A stretch of DNA of 64,000 nucleotides from DASRDS01 sp035570055 (lineage in GTDB: Bacteria > Gemmatimonadota > Gemmatimonadetes > Gemmatimonadales > Gemmatimonadaceae). Positions 50,269-59,030 of the stretch are shown piece by piece. The position numbers and the translations under genes were made by a program. The first letter of the stretch is position 1. Every line of letters starts with the position of its first letter. The notes under the pieces were generated by a model, which was not told the DNA's origin, did not search any database, and worked only from the letters and a program-made list of their open reading frames with translations. Location of the stretch: assembly GCA_035570055.1 (NCBI GenBank), contig DATMLM010000049.1, positions 62,001 through 126,000 on the forward strand, read 5' to 3'.

Positions 50269-50990
50269 TCTCGGACATCCACGCGAACCTTCCCGCACTC
50301 GAGGCCGTGCTCGAGGATATCGCGCGACAGGATGCCATCGACGCAACCTGCCACCTCGGCGACCTGGTCGGATACGCGCCGTGGCCAAACGAAGTCGTCG
50401 AGCTGCTGCGCGAGCGAGCCATTGTCGGAGTGAGCGGCAACTACGACTCGACGGTCGCCACCGATTACAAGCACTGTGGATGTCGCTATGAGGATCCCCA
50501 TCAGGAAGCGCTGTCGCACGAGAGCTTCGCGTGGACAAAAGCGCACGTGTCGCCGGCCACGCGCGCGGCGCTCGGTGCACTCCCGTTTCGTATCGACCTT
50601 CGACCGATGGGCGGTCACGAGAGCGGTCCGACCGTGACGCTGGTCCACGGAACGCCGACGCTCAATACCCTCTATTGGACGGAAGACCGACCCGCGGCCT
50701 TCCGCACGAAGATGGCGGAAATTGCCGGCGCCCGGGCAGGGGACGTCATCGCCTTCGGGCACACGCACGTCCCGTGGCATGCCGAGACCAGTGGGATCCA
50801 CTTCGTGAATACCGGAAGTGTGGGGCGCCCAAAAGATGGCGATTGGCGAGCGGGCTACGTCGTGCTCGACATCGAGCCGGGCCACGTCGACGTCGAGCTC
50901 ATTCGCGTCGAGTACGACGTCGAGCGCGCCGCTCGCGCGATTCGGGACAGCACGCTTCCAGATGACTTCGCGACATTCTTACTTGGCTGA
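50253..50990 (+). CDS. Calcineurin-like metallophosphoesterase (YfcE/MJ0936-like)
   Basis: 245 residues. Metal motifs in order: ISDIHANLPALE (Asp-x-His), HLGDLVGYAPWPNEV (GD), GNYDSTV (GN[HY]D), LVHGTP and FGHTHVPW (GHxH). This is the complete phosphoesterase set. It lies inside the ars operon with overlaps on both sides. A link to arsenate or to nucleotide analogues formed under arsenate stress is possible, but the substrate is unknown. The 3' end overlaps the aquaporin gene by 29 bp. Confidence 0.83.
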   Translation: MRYALISDIHANLPALEAVLEDIARQDAIDATCHLGDLVGYAPWPNEVVELLRERAIVGVSGNYDSTVATDYKHCGCRYEDPHQEALSHESFAWTKAHVSPATRAALGALPFRIDLRPMGGHESGPTVTLVHGTPTLNTLYWTEDRPAAFRTKMAEIAGARAGDVIAFGHTHVPWHAETSGIHFVNTGSVGRPKDGDWRAGYVVLDIEPGHVDVELIRVEYDVERAARAIRDSTLPDDFATFLLG

Positions 50991-51684
50991 AGCGATCGGC
51001 ACCTACTTCCTGGTGCTCATCGGCCCGGGTGCCGCCATGGTCGATGTCTGGACCCATGGCGCGCTCGGCGTTCCGGGTATCGCCCTCGCATTCGCGGTTG
51101 TCGTGATCGCGATGGTGTGGGTGTTTGGGCCCATCTCTGGCGCTCACATCAATCCAGCGGTGACCGTCGCGCTCTGGTCCGCGCGACGATTTCCGGCTCG
51201 GGACGTGATCCCCTATGTCATGGCGCAATGCGTCGGGGCGGTGGCCGCGTCAGCGACGTTGCGCGCCATCATGGGGCCTGTTGGCCAACTCGGCGCAACG
51301 CTTCCTCGGATCGCCGTCCCCGCGGCATTCGCGGTCGAATGGCTCCTGTCGTTCGCGCTCATGCTCGTCATCCTCGCCGCCGCGCGGGGCGTCCCGGTGG
51401 GACTGACCGTCGGACTGTGCGCACTCGCCGCCGGACCACTGACTGGCGCCTCAATGAACCCGGCCCGCTCGTTCGGGCCGGCCCTCGTCGCGGGCGTCTG
51501 GCGCGCGCACTGGATCTACTGGATTGCACCCATGACGGCGATGGTCGCCGCGGCATGGGTCCATCGACTCCTCTCTCAGATCCGCGCGAACCGGAGGGAG
51601 ACGGCGTTCGTGGCGACAAAGAGCGACGACCCGGACATGAGGAGTGCCGAGATCTGTGGCTCGAGGATCCAACCGAGTGAGTGA
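50962..51684 (+). CDS. MIP-family aquaglyceroporin in ars operon (AqpS-like)
   Basis: 240 residues with six hydrophobic segments. The two pore motifs are AHINPAVTVALW (about residue 57) and ASMNPARSFGPALV (about 165). In ars operons that lack an ArsB/Acr3 pump, such channels (AqpS) let arsenite or methylarsenite flow out; no ArsB or Acr3 is present here. The last ~35 residues run antisense over the 3' end of the P-type ATPase gene (109-bp overlap), so the true fold probably ends near SQIRANRRE. Confidence 0.82.
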   Translation: MTSRHSYLAEAIGTYFLVLIGPGAAMVDVWTHGALGVPGIALAFAVVVIAMVWVFGPISGAHINPAVTVALWSARRFPARDVIPYVMAQCVGAVAASATLRAIMGPVGQLGATLPRIAVPAAFAVEWLLSFALMLVILAAARGVPVGLTVGLCALAAGPLTGASMNPARSFGPALVAGVWRAHWIYWIAPMTAMVAAAWVHRLLSQIRANRRETAFVATKSDDPDMRSAEICGSRIQPSE

Positions 51685-53504
51685 TAGAAGACACCGGCGG
51701 CGATGGGGATCGCGAGCATGTTATAGAATGCCGCCCAAGCCAGGTTTTGCTTCATCTTGAGTACCGTCGCCCGGCTCAATCGAATCGTGTGCGCGACGTC
51801 GGCCGGATCTGACTTCATGAGCACCACCTCGGCCGCCTGAATCGCGACGTCGGTGCCCGCACCGATCGCGATCCCGATGTCAGCTTGAGCGAGCGCCGGC
51901 GCATCGTTGACGCCGTCGCCCACCATCGCGGTGAACTGACCTTCGTGTTGAAGACGCGCGATGTATTCGGCCTTTTGCTCGGGCCGCACCTCGGCGAATA
52001 CGCGCGTGATGCCGATCGTCTGTGCGACGCGCTCGGCCGTGGCCTTATTGTCACCGCTCAGGAGCACGGAGGTGACGCCAAGTGACGCAAGGTCGCGGAC
52101 GGCCGCGGCCGATGTCGGGCGGACCGCGTCGGCGATGCCGATGACGCCAAGTGCGCGGCCATCGGCGGCAACATAGGTCAAGGAGCGTCCCTGAGAGGCG
52201 AGACCGTCGCCCACCGCGCGGAGTGGACCCGGGTCGACGTGTTCGCGTGCCAAGAGGGCGAGGTTGCCGAGAGCGACGGTCGTGCCGTTGACGCGGCCCG
52301 TGAGCCCCTGACCGGGGATCTGTGTGATTTGCGTTGCGGGGTCCGGGGTGATGCGAGCGGCACGGGTGATCGCGACGGACAACGGATGCGTCGACTGGGA
52401 TGCGACCGCGGCAGCGGCGCGGAGGAGGTCGTCGACGGTTACTCCCGCGGCGGGCTCGATCTCCGTGACGCTCGGATGTCCTTCGGTAATCGTGCCCGTC
52501 TTGTCGAAGACGACGGTGCGGACCCGGCTCACGCCCTCGAGCGCGTCCGCATTCTTGATCAGAATGTTGTGCTTCGCGCCGAGTCCGGTCCCGACGGCGA
52601 CCGCGGTTGGCGTGGCGAGGCCGAGCGCATCGGGGCACGCGATCACGACGGCGGAGACGGCGAACGTGAGGGCAGTCAAGAATGATGCGCCCGAGAGCGT
52701 CCACGCCACGAACGTGAGGATCCCGGCGCTGATGGCGACGACCACGAGGACCGCCGCGGCCTTGTCGGCGAGCCTCTGCCGCGGGGATTTCGAATGTTGG
52801 GCGCGTTCGACCAATGCCGTGATTTGCGCGAGCACGGTCTCGCTCCCGACCTTGGTGGCGCGCATCGTCACCGCGCCGCTGGTGTTGATCGAGCCGCCCA
52901 CGAGCGTGTCTCCGGACGCCTTGTGGATCGGCCGGCTCTCGCCGGTGATCAATGACTCATCGACGTCGGTCTCACCATCCACGAGGGTGCCATCGACCGG
53001 GATCTTGTCGCCCGGCAAGAGACGGAGAAGGTCGCCGACTACGACCTCGGCGGTCGGTACGGTCGTCTCTTCGCCATTGCGAATGAGTCGCGCGGTCGGC
53101 GGAACGAGGGCGAGCAATGCGTGGAGCGCGTCCTCGGTGCCGCGCTGGGATCGCATCAGCATCCACTGACCGAAGAGCACGAACGTGACGAGCATCGCCG
53201 CGGCGTCGTAGTACGTCATCGGGTAGCCGATGATCGTGAGATAGACGCTCGAGAGATACGCCGTGAGCACGCCGGTCGCGATGAGCACCGGCATGCCGAG
53301 GTTGCGCGTGCGGAGGTCGGTGTAGGCGTCGGAGATGAAAATCCAGCCGCACCACCATACGACGGGCGTCGCGAGCAGGAACGCGACCCAATTCGAGATC
53401 TTCGGGATGACGAGAAAGACGGTGAGGACGAGCGCGACCCAGAAGCGGCGGCGGATCTGGGCCTCCGTCCAGTCGCCCATGCCCATCATGGCCATCGCAT
53501 CCAT
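51576..53504 (-). CDS. P1B-type heavy-metal-translocating ATPase with CPD motif
   Basis: 642 residues without an N-terminal metal-binding domain; the start is Met-rich (MDAMAMMGMGDW). Ordered motifs: TGESRP (actuator), VVIACPDALGLATP (membrane ion site), FDKTGTITEG (phosphorylated Asp), THPLSVAI (HP locus) and VGDGVNDAPALAQ. Cu+ pumps carry CPC and CopB-like pumps CPH at the membrane motif; here it is CPD, so the metal is not predictable. It is convergent with the arsenic operon and ends inside its last gene. Confidence 0.88.
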   Translation of the reverse strand: MDAMAMMGMGDWTEAQIRRRFWVALVLTVFLVIPKISNWVAFLLATPVVWWCGWIFISDAYTDLRTRNLGMPVLIATGVLTAYLSSVYLTIIGYPMTYYDAAAMLVTFVLFGQWMLMRSQRGTEDALHALLALVPPTARLIRNGEETTVPTAEVVVGDLLRLLPGDKIPVDGTLVDGETDVDESLITGESRPIHKASGDTLVGGSINTSGAVTMRATKVGSETVLAQITALVERAQHSKSPRQRLADKAAAVLVVVAISAGILTFVAWTLSGASFLTALTFAVSAVVIACPDALGLATPTAVAVGTGLGAKHNILIKNADALEGVSRVRTVVFDKTGTITEGHPSVTEIEPAAGVTVDDLLRAAAAVASQSTHPLSVAITRAARITPDPATQITQIPGQGLTGRVNGTTVALGNLALLAREHVDPGPLRAVGDGLASQGRSLTYVAADGRALGVIGIADAVRPTSAAAVRDLASLGVTSVLLSGDNKATAERVAQTIGITRVFAEVRPEQKAEYIARLQHEGQFTAMVGDGVNDAPALAQADIGIAIGAGTDVAIQAAEVVLMKSDPADVAHTIRLSRATVLKMKQNLAWAAFYNMLAIPIAAGVFYHSLGWILEPQISALLMSGSSLFVATNAVSLRFARI

Positions 53505-53555
53505 GGCCGGAAATTAGCGAGGCAGGGCCGTTCGCGACTATTATTCGCGACCTGG

Positions 53556-53641
53556 GAGGGGTGGCCGAGTGGTTGAAGGCGCACGCCTGGAAAGCGTGTG
53601 GGCTCGAAAGGGTCTCGCGGGTTCGAATCCCGCTCCCTCCG
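53556..53641 (+). tRNA. tRNA-Ser (anticodon GGA)
   Basis: Acceptor GGAGGGG pairs with TCCCTCC; anticodon stem CACGC/GCGTG around loop CTGGAAA (anticodon GGA); long variable arm and T arm GTTCGAATC. CCA is not encoded. A TATTAT element about 10 bp upstream could be the -10 box. No partial copies of this tRNA were seen. Confidence 0.95.
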
Positions 53642-53644
53642 TTC

Positions 53645-54049
53645 ATGAAGATCTTGCTCGCCCTAGTGGGGGGCTGGCTGGCGGTCACCACGCTCTTGTC
53701 GCTGCTGTCGGGCTGGTTTCAGCTGATGGCGAAGTTTCCGAATCGACGCGACGAGCCGATCCTCCGACTCCGCTGGCAGTCCGGTTCAATGCGCGGCGTC
53801 AATATGAATCGCATTCTCAGGCTGAGCGCCTGCCCCACAGGGCTGCGGGTCGGCATGCTGCCCCTCTTCGGCCCGTTTTGCCGCGACTTCTTCGTGCCGT
53901 GGGAGAGCATAGTGGTCACACGAGCGACGATGTTCTTTTTCCCGGTCGCCAAGCTTCAATTCGGGAAGCCCGCGGTCGGAACGCTCACGATCGGGGCCCA
54001 TGTCGCCGATAGACTGGCTCGCGCCGTCGACGGCCTAAAGCGATTGTGA
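53645..54049 (+). CDS. Hypothetical protein with one N-terminal membrane segment
   Basis: 134 residues beginning 3 bp after the tRNA. One hydrophobic helix at residues 2-28 (LLALVGGWLAVTTLLSLLSG), then a soluble domain with RMNRILRLSACPTGLRVGML-like beta strands and FVPWESIVV. I do not recognise a family name, though the pattern looks like a small bPH-like fold. It overlaps the GNAT gene (GTGA), so they are probably co-translated. Confidence 0.65.
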   Translation: MKILLALVGGWLAVTTLLSLLSGWFQLMAKFPNRRDEPILRLRWQSGSMRGVNMNRILRLSACPTGLRVGMLPLFGPFCRDFFVPWESIVVTRATMFFFPVAKLQFGKPAVGTLTIGAHVADRLARAVDGLKRL

Positions 54050-54588
54050 CGCCCGCGACCACGGACGACGCGGTCGCGCTCGCGGCGATGCACAACGCGA
54101 TCGCCGCCGACAAGACGCGCGAGTATGGCGAAGGGCCGTGGTCCGGGAAGGTGACGGAGCGTGGCATGTTGTACGCCATGCGGATCTCGCGCGTGTTCGT
54201 GTTGCGAGAGGCGAGCGAGGTTGTCGCGACGTTCCGGCTCCAGACCAAGAAGCCGTGGGCCATTGATACCAGCTATTTCACGGCCGTCAGGCGCCCGCTC
54301 TACTTGCTCGGCATGGCGGTGAGCCCTGATCTCCAGCGGCGAGGGCTGGGCAGGCAATGCCTCGAGGAAGCACAACGGATCGCGCGCGAGTGGCCCGCGG
54401 ACGCGATCCGCCTCGACGCGTACGACGCTGACGCCGGTGCCGGCGGATTTTACGCCCGGTGCGGCTATGCGGAAGTCGGGCGGAGGACCTACCGCAACTC
54501 TCCGCTTATTTACTTCGAGTCGCTTCTCCCGTCAGGTACCGCGCCGGAATCGCGTTCCCAGGGTGCTCGTCGTCCCAGTAGATCGTGA
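54046..54588 (+). CDS. GNAT-family N-acetyltransferase
   Basis: 180 residues from a GTG overlapping the previous stop. LLGMAVSPDLQRRGLGRQCLEEAQRI is acetyl-CoA motif A (about residues 84-109); DAYDADAGAGGFYARCGYAEVG is motif B. Substrate unknown. The last ~28 residues (after YFESLLP) are Arg/Ser-rich and lie antisense to the next gene, so the functional fold probably ends earlier. Confidence 0.78.
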   Translation: MTPATTDDAVALAAMHNAIAADKTREYGEGPWSGKVTERGMLYAMRISRVFVLREASEVVATFRLQTKKPWAIDTSYFTAVRRPLYLLGMAVSPDLQRRGLGRQCLEEAQRIAREWPADAIRLDAYDADAGAGGFYARCGYAEVGRRTYRNSPLIYFESLLPSGTAPESRSQGARRPSRS

Positions 54589-55078
54589 CGACATACCAGC
54601 GCTTGCCATCGTTGAACAACTGAAAGCTGTTGATGCCACGCGCGAATGGCTTCGCGTCATCGGCCGCGTGCAGTGAGGCGTACGTGCTGAATCGCTGCGT
54701 GATCGCGCCGAACGTGTCGACGGAGTGGCTGATCTCTTTCTCGTAGAAGGAGTTCTTCGCGAAATACTCGCCGGCGCGCTGCGCGAAGTCCTGAGGGGTC
54801 ATCACCACGGCGCGCGGGGTGCTGTCCGGGGCGGCGCGGCGGGTTTGGATCAGTCGCCCGCCCGGCACGAAGAGCGAGTAGAAGCGGTTCCAGTCGCGGT
54901 TGCCCGCGGGGCCCGAGATCACGTCGTATATGGCGTGCATGATCGCGTCCATCGAACGGACATCGGCGGCCGCGGCTGGCGGTGGGCTCGACGTGTCGGT
55001 CTGGGACATCGCGTTTTGCGCCTGGCACGGCGCCAGCGCAATGAGCGAAACGGCGGTGGTCCATCGCAGGAGTGACAT
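54506..55078 (-). CDS. Secreted SnoaL/NTF2-like hypothetical protein
   Basis: 190 residues from ATG 55078 with a signal peptide (TTAVSLIALAPCQAQ). The C-terminal ~130 residues (DWNRFYSLFVPGGRLIQTRR, YEKEISHSVDTFGAITQRFS, FQLFNDGKRWYVVTIYWDDE) show the NTF2-like pattern of a small ligand-binding or stress protein. The 3' end overlaps the convergent GNAT gene by 83 bp. Confidence 0.7.
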   Translation of the reverse strand: MSLLRWTTAVSLIALAPCQAQNAMSQTDTSSPPPAAAADVRSMDAIMHAIYDVISGPAGNRDWNRFYSLFVPGGRLIQTRRAAPDSTPRAVVMTPQDFAQRAGEYFAKNSFYEKEISHSVDTFGAITQRFSTYASLHAADDAKPFARGINSFQLFNDGKRWYVVTIYWDDEHPGNAIPARYLTGEATRSK

Positions 55079-55111
55079 GGTCGGAAACAATACACGCAAC
55101 AGGTGAATTCG

Positions 55112-55777
55112 CTAGGCGCGGATCGCGGGCCGAAGGAGTCGCACCTCGAGTCCGATCGGGTTGCTGGTGATGTCGCAGGAGCCGAAGCGACTCTTGGCGG
55201 CCATCGCGGAGAAGTCGTCCGTGCTATACGCACGCTTGATGAGCATGTTGCGGAACGTCCAGGTCGTGAGCCAGGCATCGAGCGCGCGGCGACCGCTCTG
55301 TTTCACATAGGCGTCGACCGTGTCGCGCGAGACATCCTTGCGCAGGTCGTCGATGATCGCCTCGCCGCCCGGACGCAGCACGCGGTACATCTCGTTCAGC
55401 GCCTCGACCGGTTGGGAGAAGTTCTTGAAGGCGGCCGAGCAGTAGACGAGGTCGAACGCGTGGTCGGCGAAGGGCATGGCCGAGGCGTTGCCACGGCGGA
55501 AGTCGACGGACACGCCGGCGTGTTGGGCATTCGTCGTGGCGATCTCGACGAAGGTCGCGCTCACGTCGAGACCCGTCACGGTGTAGGGTCCGAGCCGGGC
55601 GAGCTCGATCGAGAAGAATCCCGGGCCAGGGGCGACCTCGAGCACCCGGGCGCCGGGGGAAAGACGGGAGGCGACCATCCGGGCCTGCTGCCGGAAGTCC
55701 TCGATGTCGTTCTCCCGCGTCCGGGCGTACCAACGGGCGATCCATCCGTCCATGCCCAACCCCTTGTATGCTTTCAT
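55112..55777 (-). CDS. Class I SAM-dependent methyltransferase
   Basis: 221 residues. SAM motif VLEVAPGPGFFSIELA (about residue 45), GLDVSATFVEIA, FDLVYCSAAFKNF and VLRPGGEAII are the usual motifs of UbiE-like small-molecule methyltransferases. Substrate unknown. It starts 47 bp from the divergent MarR gene, which is probably its regulator. Confidence 0.85.
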   Translation of the reverse strand: MKAYKGLGMDGWIARWYARTRENDIEDFRQQARMVASRLSPGARVLEVAPGPGFFSIELARLGPYTVTGLDVSATFVEIATTNAQHAGVSVDFRRGNASAMPFADHAFDLVYCSAAFKNFSQPVEALNEMYRVLRPGGEAIIDDLRKDVSRDTVDAYVKQSGRRALDAWLTTWTFRNMLIKRAYSTDDFSAMAAKSRFGSCDITSNPIGLEVRLLRPAIRA

Positions 55778-55824
55778 GGCAACTCCTTGAAAATGGAAGT
55801 ATCTTAAATCTGCAGGTATCTACG
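55778..55824. promoter_or_regulatory. Divergent promoter/operator between methyltransferase and marR
   Basis: A 47-bp gap serving both start codons, AT-rich compared with its surroundings. It contains two GTATCT direct repeats about 20 bp apart flanking TTAAATCTGCAG. A MarR dimer site is likely here, giving joint control. Confidence 0.4.
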
Positions 55825-56412
55825 ATGGCCAATCGAAAAAAGATTCTGGACGACCGCCTGGCGGCGCTCGCCCAGCAGCCCGCGCGCCGGAGGCGCGCGG
55901 GGTTCCTCGAGCGGCTGTTGGATCTCGGCCGGACGGTCAGCACCCGGACCGTCTTTCTCCATCAGGCGATCGCGCAACAGGTCGGGCTCAACGCCACCGA
56001 CACGAAGTGCGTCGATCTCATCCTGCGCGGCCCGAGCGAGGGCGTGACCGCGGGATGGCTGTCGGAGCAAACCGGCCTCACCACCGGGGCGATCACGCAT
56101 ATCCTCGATCGCCTCGAACGGCGCGCCTTCGTCGAGCGCGTGCGCGATACCGAGGACCGGCGCCGCATCTTCGTGCGCGTGCGCCTCGAAAGCCTCGAGC
56201 CCCTAGGGCCTCTCTACGAGGCGATCGGCAAGGCGTTTGGGGATCTCGCCAAACGCTACACCGACAAGGAGCTCGAGGTGATCTGCGACTATATGGAGCG
56301 CGCGGCGCACACCAGCGAGCGCGAGCTCACGAAGCTGCGAGATCGCGGCATAGCCGGTCTGTGGCCTCGTCGGCGGGGAACGAGCACTCGATCCGGAGCT
56401 CCTGCAACGTGA
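55825..56412 (+). CDS. MarR-family transcriptional regulator
   Basis: 195 residues from ATG 55825. Winged helix: GLNATDTKCVDLILRG, SEQTGLTTGAITHILDRLE (recognition helix) and DTEDRRRIFVRV (wing with the conserved DxRxR-like basic pattern). It probably represses itself and the divergent methyltransferase and releases DNA on binding a small phenolic or other ligand. The last ~28 residues are Arg-rich and antisense to the next gene. Confidence 0.85.
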   Translation: MANRKKILDDRLAALAQQPARRRRAGFLERLLDLGRTVSTRTVFLHQAIAQQVGLNATDTKCVDLILRGPSEGVTAGWLSEQTGLTTGAITHILDRLERRAFVERVRDTEDRRRIFVRVRLESLEPLGPLYEAIGKAFGDLAKRYTDKELEVICDYMERAAHTSERELTKLRDRGIAGLWPRRRGTSTRSGAPAT

Positions 56413-57121
56413 CGTCCTGCGCCGTCCCGAACGTCGTGATCGTCCAGAAAAACTTGAGCTGCTGGCCGTTCTTGCGATACGTGATCGACCACAGGGGGTT
56501 CGACGCCGCGTCCGAGGATACCTGAGGCGGCAAGTCGGCGTAGGCGAGGACATCGCGCAAGAGCGCCCGCGCACGGTGGTCTTGCGGCGCCGCCGCGACG
56601 TCTGACCGGAGCTGCCGCAGGAGATCCCGCGCGACCTCGTCCCAGTTCGCGATCAGTGGCTTGAGACCGTTCGGATCGAACGCCATCCGCATCACGTTCT
56701 TCTCGGGCGATGGGCCGCCGAGCAGCCAGCCGAAGAGTCGCGCGGCGCCCGCGTTCGCCATGAGCAGATCCCACTGGCGGCTGAGCACGATCGCCGGATA
56801 CGGCTCCTGCTGCTTCAAGATCAACTCGATGGCGCCGCGCGCGCGATCCATCTCCGGCGCGCTGATCTCGGTCTCGCGATAACTCGGGGCATAGCCTGCG
56901 GCGACGAACAGGGCGTTGCGCTCGCGAAACGGAACCTGGAGCGCCTCGGCCAGCCGATCGATCAGCTCACGACTCGGTTGCGCGCGGCCCGTCTCGACAC
57001 AGCTCAAGTGCCGCGACGAGACATTCGCGGCGAGCGCCAGGTGGAGTTGGCTCACCCGGCGGACCGTACGCCACTCACGCAACACCGCGCCGAGTGGAGA
57101 GACCTTGACCTCTGAGGTCAT
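56327..57121 (-). CDS. XRE-family regulator with MmyB-like ligand domain
   Basis: 264 residues from ATG 57121; longer starts overlap the divergent gene. HTH at residues ~12-66 (SQLHLALAANVSSRHLSCVE, GRAQPS). Residues ~90-260 are the MmyB-like PAS-type ligand-binding domain (YPAIVLSRQWDLLMANAGAA, WDEVARDLL, DLPPQVS). Such regulators are usually paired with a divergent oxidoreductase or hydrolase; here that is the alpha/beta hydrolase 33 bp away. Confidence 0.87.
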   Translation of the reverse strand: MTSEVKVSPLGAVLREWRTVRRVSQLHLALAANVSSRHLSCVETGRAQPSRELIDRLAEALQVPFRERNALFVAAGYAPSYRETEISAPEMDRARGAIELILKQQEPYPAIVLSRQWDLLMANAGAARLFGWLLGGPSPEKNVMRMAFDPNGLKPLIANWDEVARDLLRQLRSDVAAAPQDHRARALLRDVLAYADLPPQVSSDAASNPLWSITYRKNGQQLKFFWTITTFGTAQDVTLQELRIECSFPADEATDRLCRDLAAS

Positions 57122-57154
57122 TGCTTGCGCGCGAGAGCGAGACGAACCTGTGTC

Positions 57155-58108
57155 ATGCGTCGAAGAGACTTTATCAAAATTAGCGCGAGCGCCACGCTCG
57201 GCGCCTGTGTCAGTCGTGTGCATATGGAAACAACTCCGATCAGCGAGCCGACGTTCCACGCCATGCGCCGCTTCGCCGACACCAGCTTCGGACGGATCGC
57301 GTACGTCGAGCGCGGGTCGGGGAAGGCGGCCTTGTTTCTTCACGGGTTCCCACTCAACGGCTTCGAGTGGCGCGGGGCCGTCGAGCGGCTGTCACCCTAC
57401 CGGCGATGCATTGCCCCGGATTTCATGGGGCTCGGATACTCCGAAGTACCGGAGCACCAAGATCTGGCGCCCGGCCAGCAAGCCGCGATGCTCGCGGCCC
57501 TACTCGACCGGTTGTCGATCAAGCGAGTCGACCTCGTCGCGAATGACAGCGGGGGCGCGGTCGCGCAGATCTTCGTCGCGCAATATCCGTGGCGGGTGCG
57601 AACCCTGCTGCTCACCAACTGCGACGTCGTCATCGACAGCCCACCGCCGGCGTTCCAACCGGTGATCACGCTGTCCCGCGCGGGCACGTTCGCCGACAAA
57701 GTCATCGCGCCGCAACTGGCCGACAAAGCGCTGGCGCGCTCGCCGAAAGGCATCGGACGCCTGGCGTGGCAGAACCCTGAGAACCCGACCGACGAGGCGA
57801 TCGACTGTTATTTCACGCCGCTCCTGGCCTCACCGCTGCGGAAAGCCCAGCTCCACGGCTATGCGCTCGCGCTGGAGCAGAATCCGTTGACGGTAATCGT
57901 GCCGGCGCTGCAACAGTCCCAGGTCCCCGTGCGCATCCTGTGGGGCACCGGTGATACCATCTTCTCGCCCGCGAGCCCGGACTGGCTCGACCACGCGTTC
58001 AAGCACTCCCACGGCGTGCGACGCATCGAGGGGGCGAAAGTGTTCTTTCCCGAGGAACAACCCGATCTCATCGCGCAGGAGGCGAGACTGCTGTGGGACA
58101 GCGTCTAG
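57155..58108 (+). CDS. Tat-exported alpha/beta hydrolase (haloalkane dehalogenase/epoxide hydrolase-like)
   Basis: 317 residues from ATG 57155. The N-terminus MRRRDFIKISASATLGAC is a twin-arginine signal with a possible lipobox Cys. HGFPLNGFEW is the oxyanion motif (about residue 67). The nucleophile elbow reads VANDSGGAV (about 133), with Asp rather than Ser, which is the mark of dehalogenases and epoxide hydrolases. WGTGDTIFSP carries the acid and the final His is near the C-terminus. Substrate unknown; controlled probably by the divergent XRE-MmyB protein. Confidence 0.82.
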   Translation: MRRRDFIKISASATLGACVSRVHMETTPISEPTFHAMRRFADTSFGRIAYVERGSGKAALFLHGFPLNGFEWRGAVERLSPYRRCIAPDFMGLGYSEVPEHQDLAPGQQAAMLAALLDRLSIKRVDLVANDSGGAVAQIFVAQYPWRVRTLLLTNCDVVIDSPPPAFQPVITLSRAGTFADKVIAPQLADKALARSPKGIGRLAWQNPENPTDEAIDCYFTPLLASPLRKAQLHGYALALEQNPLTVIVPALQQSQVPVRILWGTGDTIFSPASPDWLDHAFKHSHGVRRIEGAKVFFPEEQPDLIAQEARLLWDSV

Positions 58109-58977
58109 ACGAGCGACAGTAACTCGCGATCGAGCCGGCCGAGAGTACGACCCGGGAGGTGTACAAGCGACAGCGGCCGGACGAGGGAGAGGCCGGCGAT
58201 CGCGACGCGCGCCAGTCGACCTGACTGGAGGAGAGGGGCCGCGACGAGCTCGGAGACGATGCCGACACCCGCGCCCGACGCGACGGCCTCGGCGATCCCG
58301 CGCGAGTCGGCGATCCTCACGCGCGGTGTGAGCTCTATCCCCACGCCGATGAGCGCGCGCTCAACGACCGCGCCCGTGCCGGAGCCGGGCTCGCGCGCGA
58401 TGAACGCCTCGTCCGAGAGCGCCGATGGCGCGATCGGGCGCCGTCGGCGCGCCCATGGGTGCGAGGCGGCGACGATCAGGATCAGCTCATCGTCGCGAAA
58501 TCGACGGATGGCGAGGCGCGACTCGGCGACCGGGCCCTCGACGAGCGCCCAGCCGGAGTCGCCGCGCTCGACCGCGTCGGCCATCTCGGCCGTGTTGCCC
58601 ACCGCGATCTCGACATCGACGCCCGGGTGCTTGGCGCGCAGGCGCGCGATGGCGGAGGGCAGCACGTAGCCCGCGATCGTCGTGCTCGCGGCTCCGCGGA
58701 TCAAACCGCGGTCGAGGCCCGCGAGACCCGATACGAGGTCGTCGGTTTCTCGTGCGAGTGCCAGGGCGCGATCGGCAAGCGCACGCAGCGCTCCTCCCTC
58801 TGCCGTCAGGCCGACCCCTCGTCCTCGGCGGACGAACGCCGGGGTCCCGAGTTGCGCCTCGAGACGATGCATGCGTTCGGAGATCGAAGGTTGGCTGACG
58901 CCGAGGACAGCCGCCGCCTTCGTGAACGAGCCCTCTCGAGCGACCACGGCGAATACTTGGAGGGTGTCTAGATCCAT
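58105..58977 (-). CDS. LysR-family transcriptional regulator
   Basis: 290 residues. N-terminal HTH with REGSFTKAAAVLGVSQPSIS and ERMHRLEAQLGTPAFVRRGR (residues ~14-60), followed by the periplasmic-binding-like effector domain (about 90-290). It is divergent from a YeiH-type transporter, the same arrangement as yeiE-yeiH in enterobacteria, so it probably controls that gene through the site at 58996. The effector is unknown. Confidence 0.87.
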   Translation of the reverse strand: MDLDTLQVFAVVAREGSFTKAAAVLGVSQPSISERMHRLEAQLGTPAFVRRGRGVGLTAEGGALRALADRALALARETDDLVSGLAGLDRGLIRGAASTTIAGYVLPSAIARLRAKHPGVDVEIAVGNTAEMADAVERGDSGWALVEGPVAESRLAIRRFRDDELILIVAASHPWARRRRPIAPSALSDEAFIAREPGSGTGAVVERALIGVGIELTPRVRIADSRGIAEAVASGAGVGIVSELVAAPLLQSGRLARVAIAGLSLVRPLSLVHLPGRTLGRLDRELLSLV

Positions 58978-58995
58978 AGGCTCAACTTATGTGAG

Positions 58996-59011
58996 TGATA
59001 TCAATATATCA
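58996..59011. promoter_or_regulatory. Candidate LysR operator TGATAT-N4-ATATCA
   Basis: Perfect 6+6 inverted repeat between lysR (start 58977) and the fusion gene, fitting the T-N11-A LysR consensus. It overlaps the earliest possible start of the fusion gene (GTG 58995), which argues for the later start at 59031. Confidence 0.5.
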
Positions 59012-59030
59012 GTATCTCCTTTGGGTGCCC

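Noticed and set aside
53556..53641. Second tRNA-Ser as another insertion hot spot
   Set aside because: No partial copies of this tRNA or hairpin blocks were found around it.
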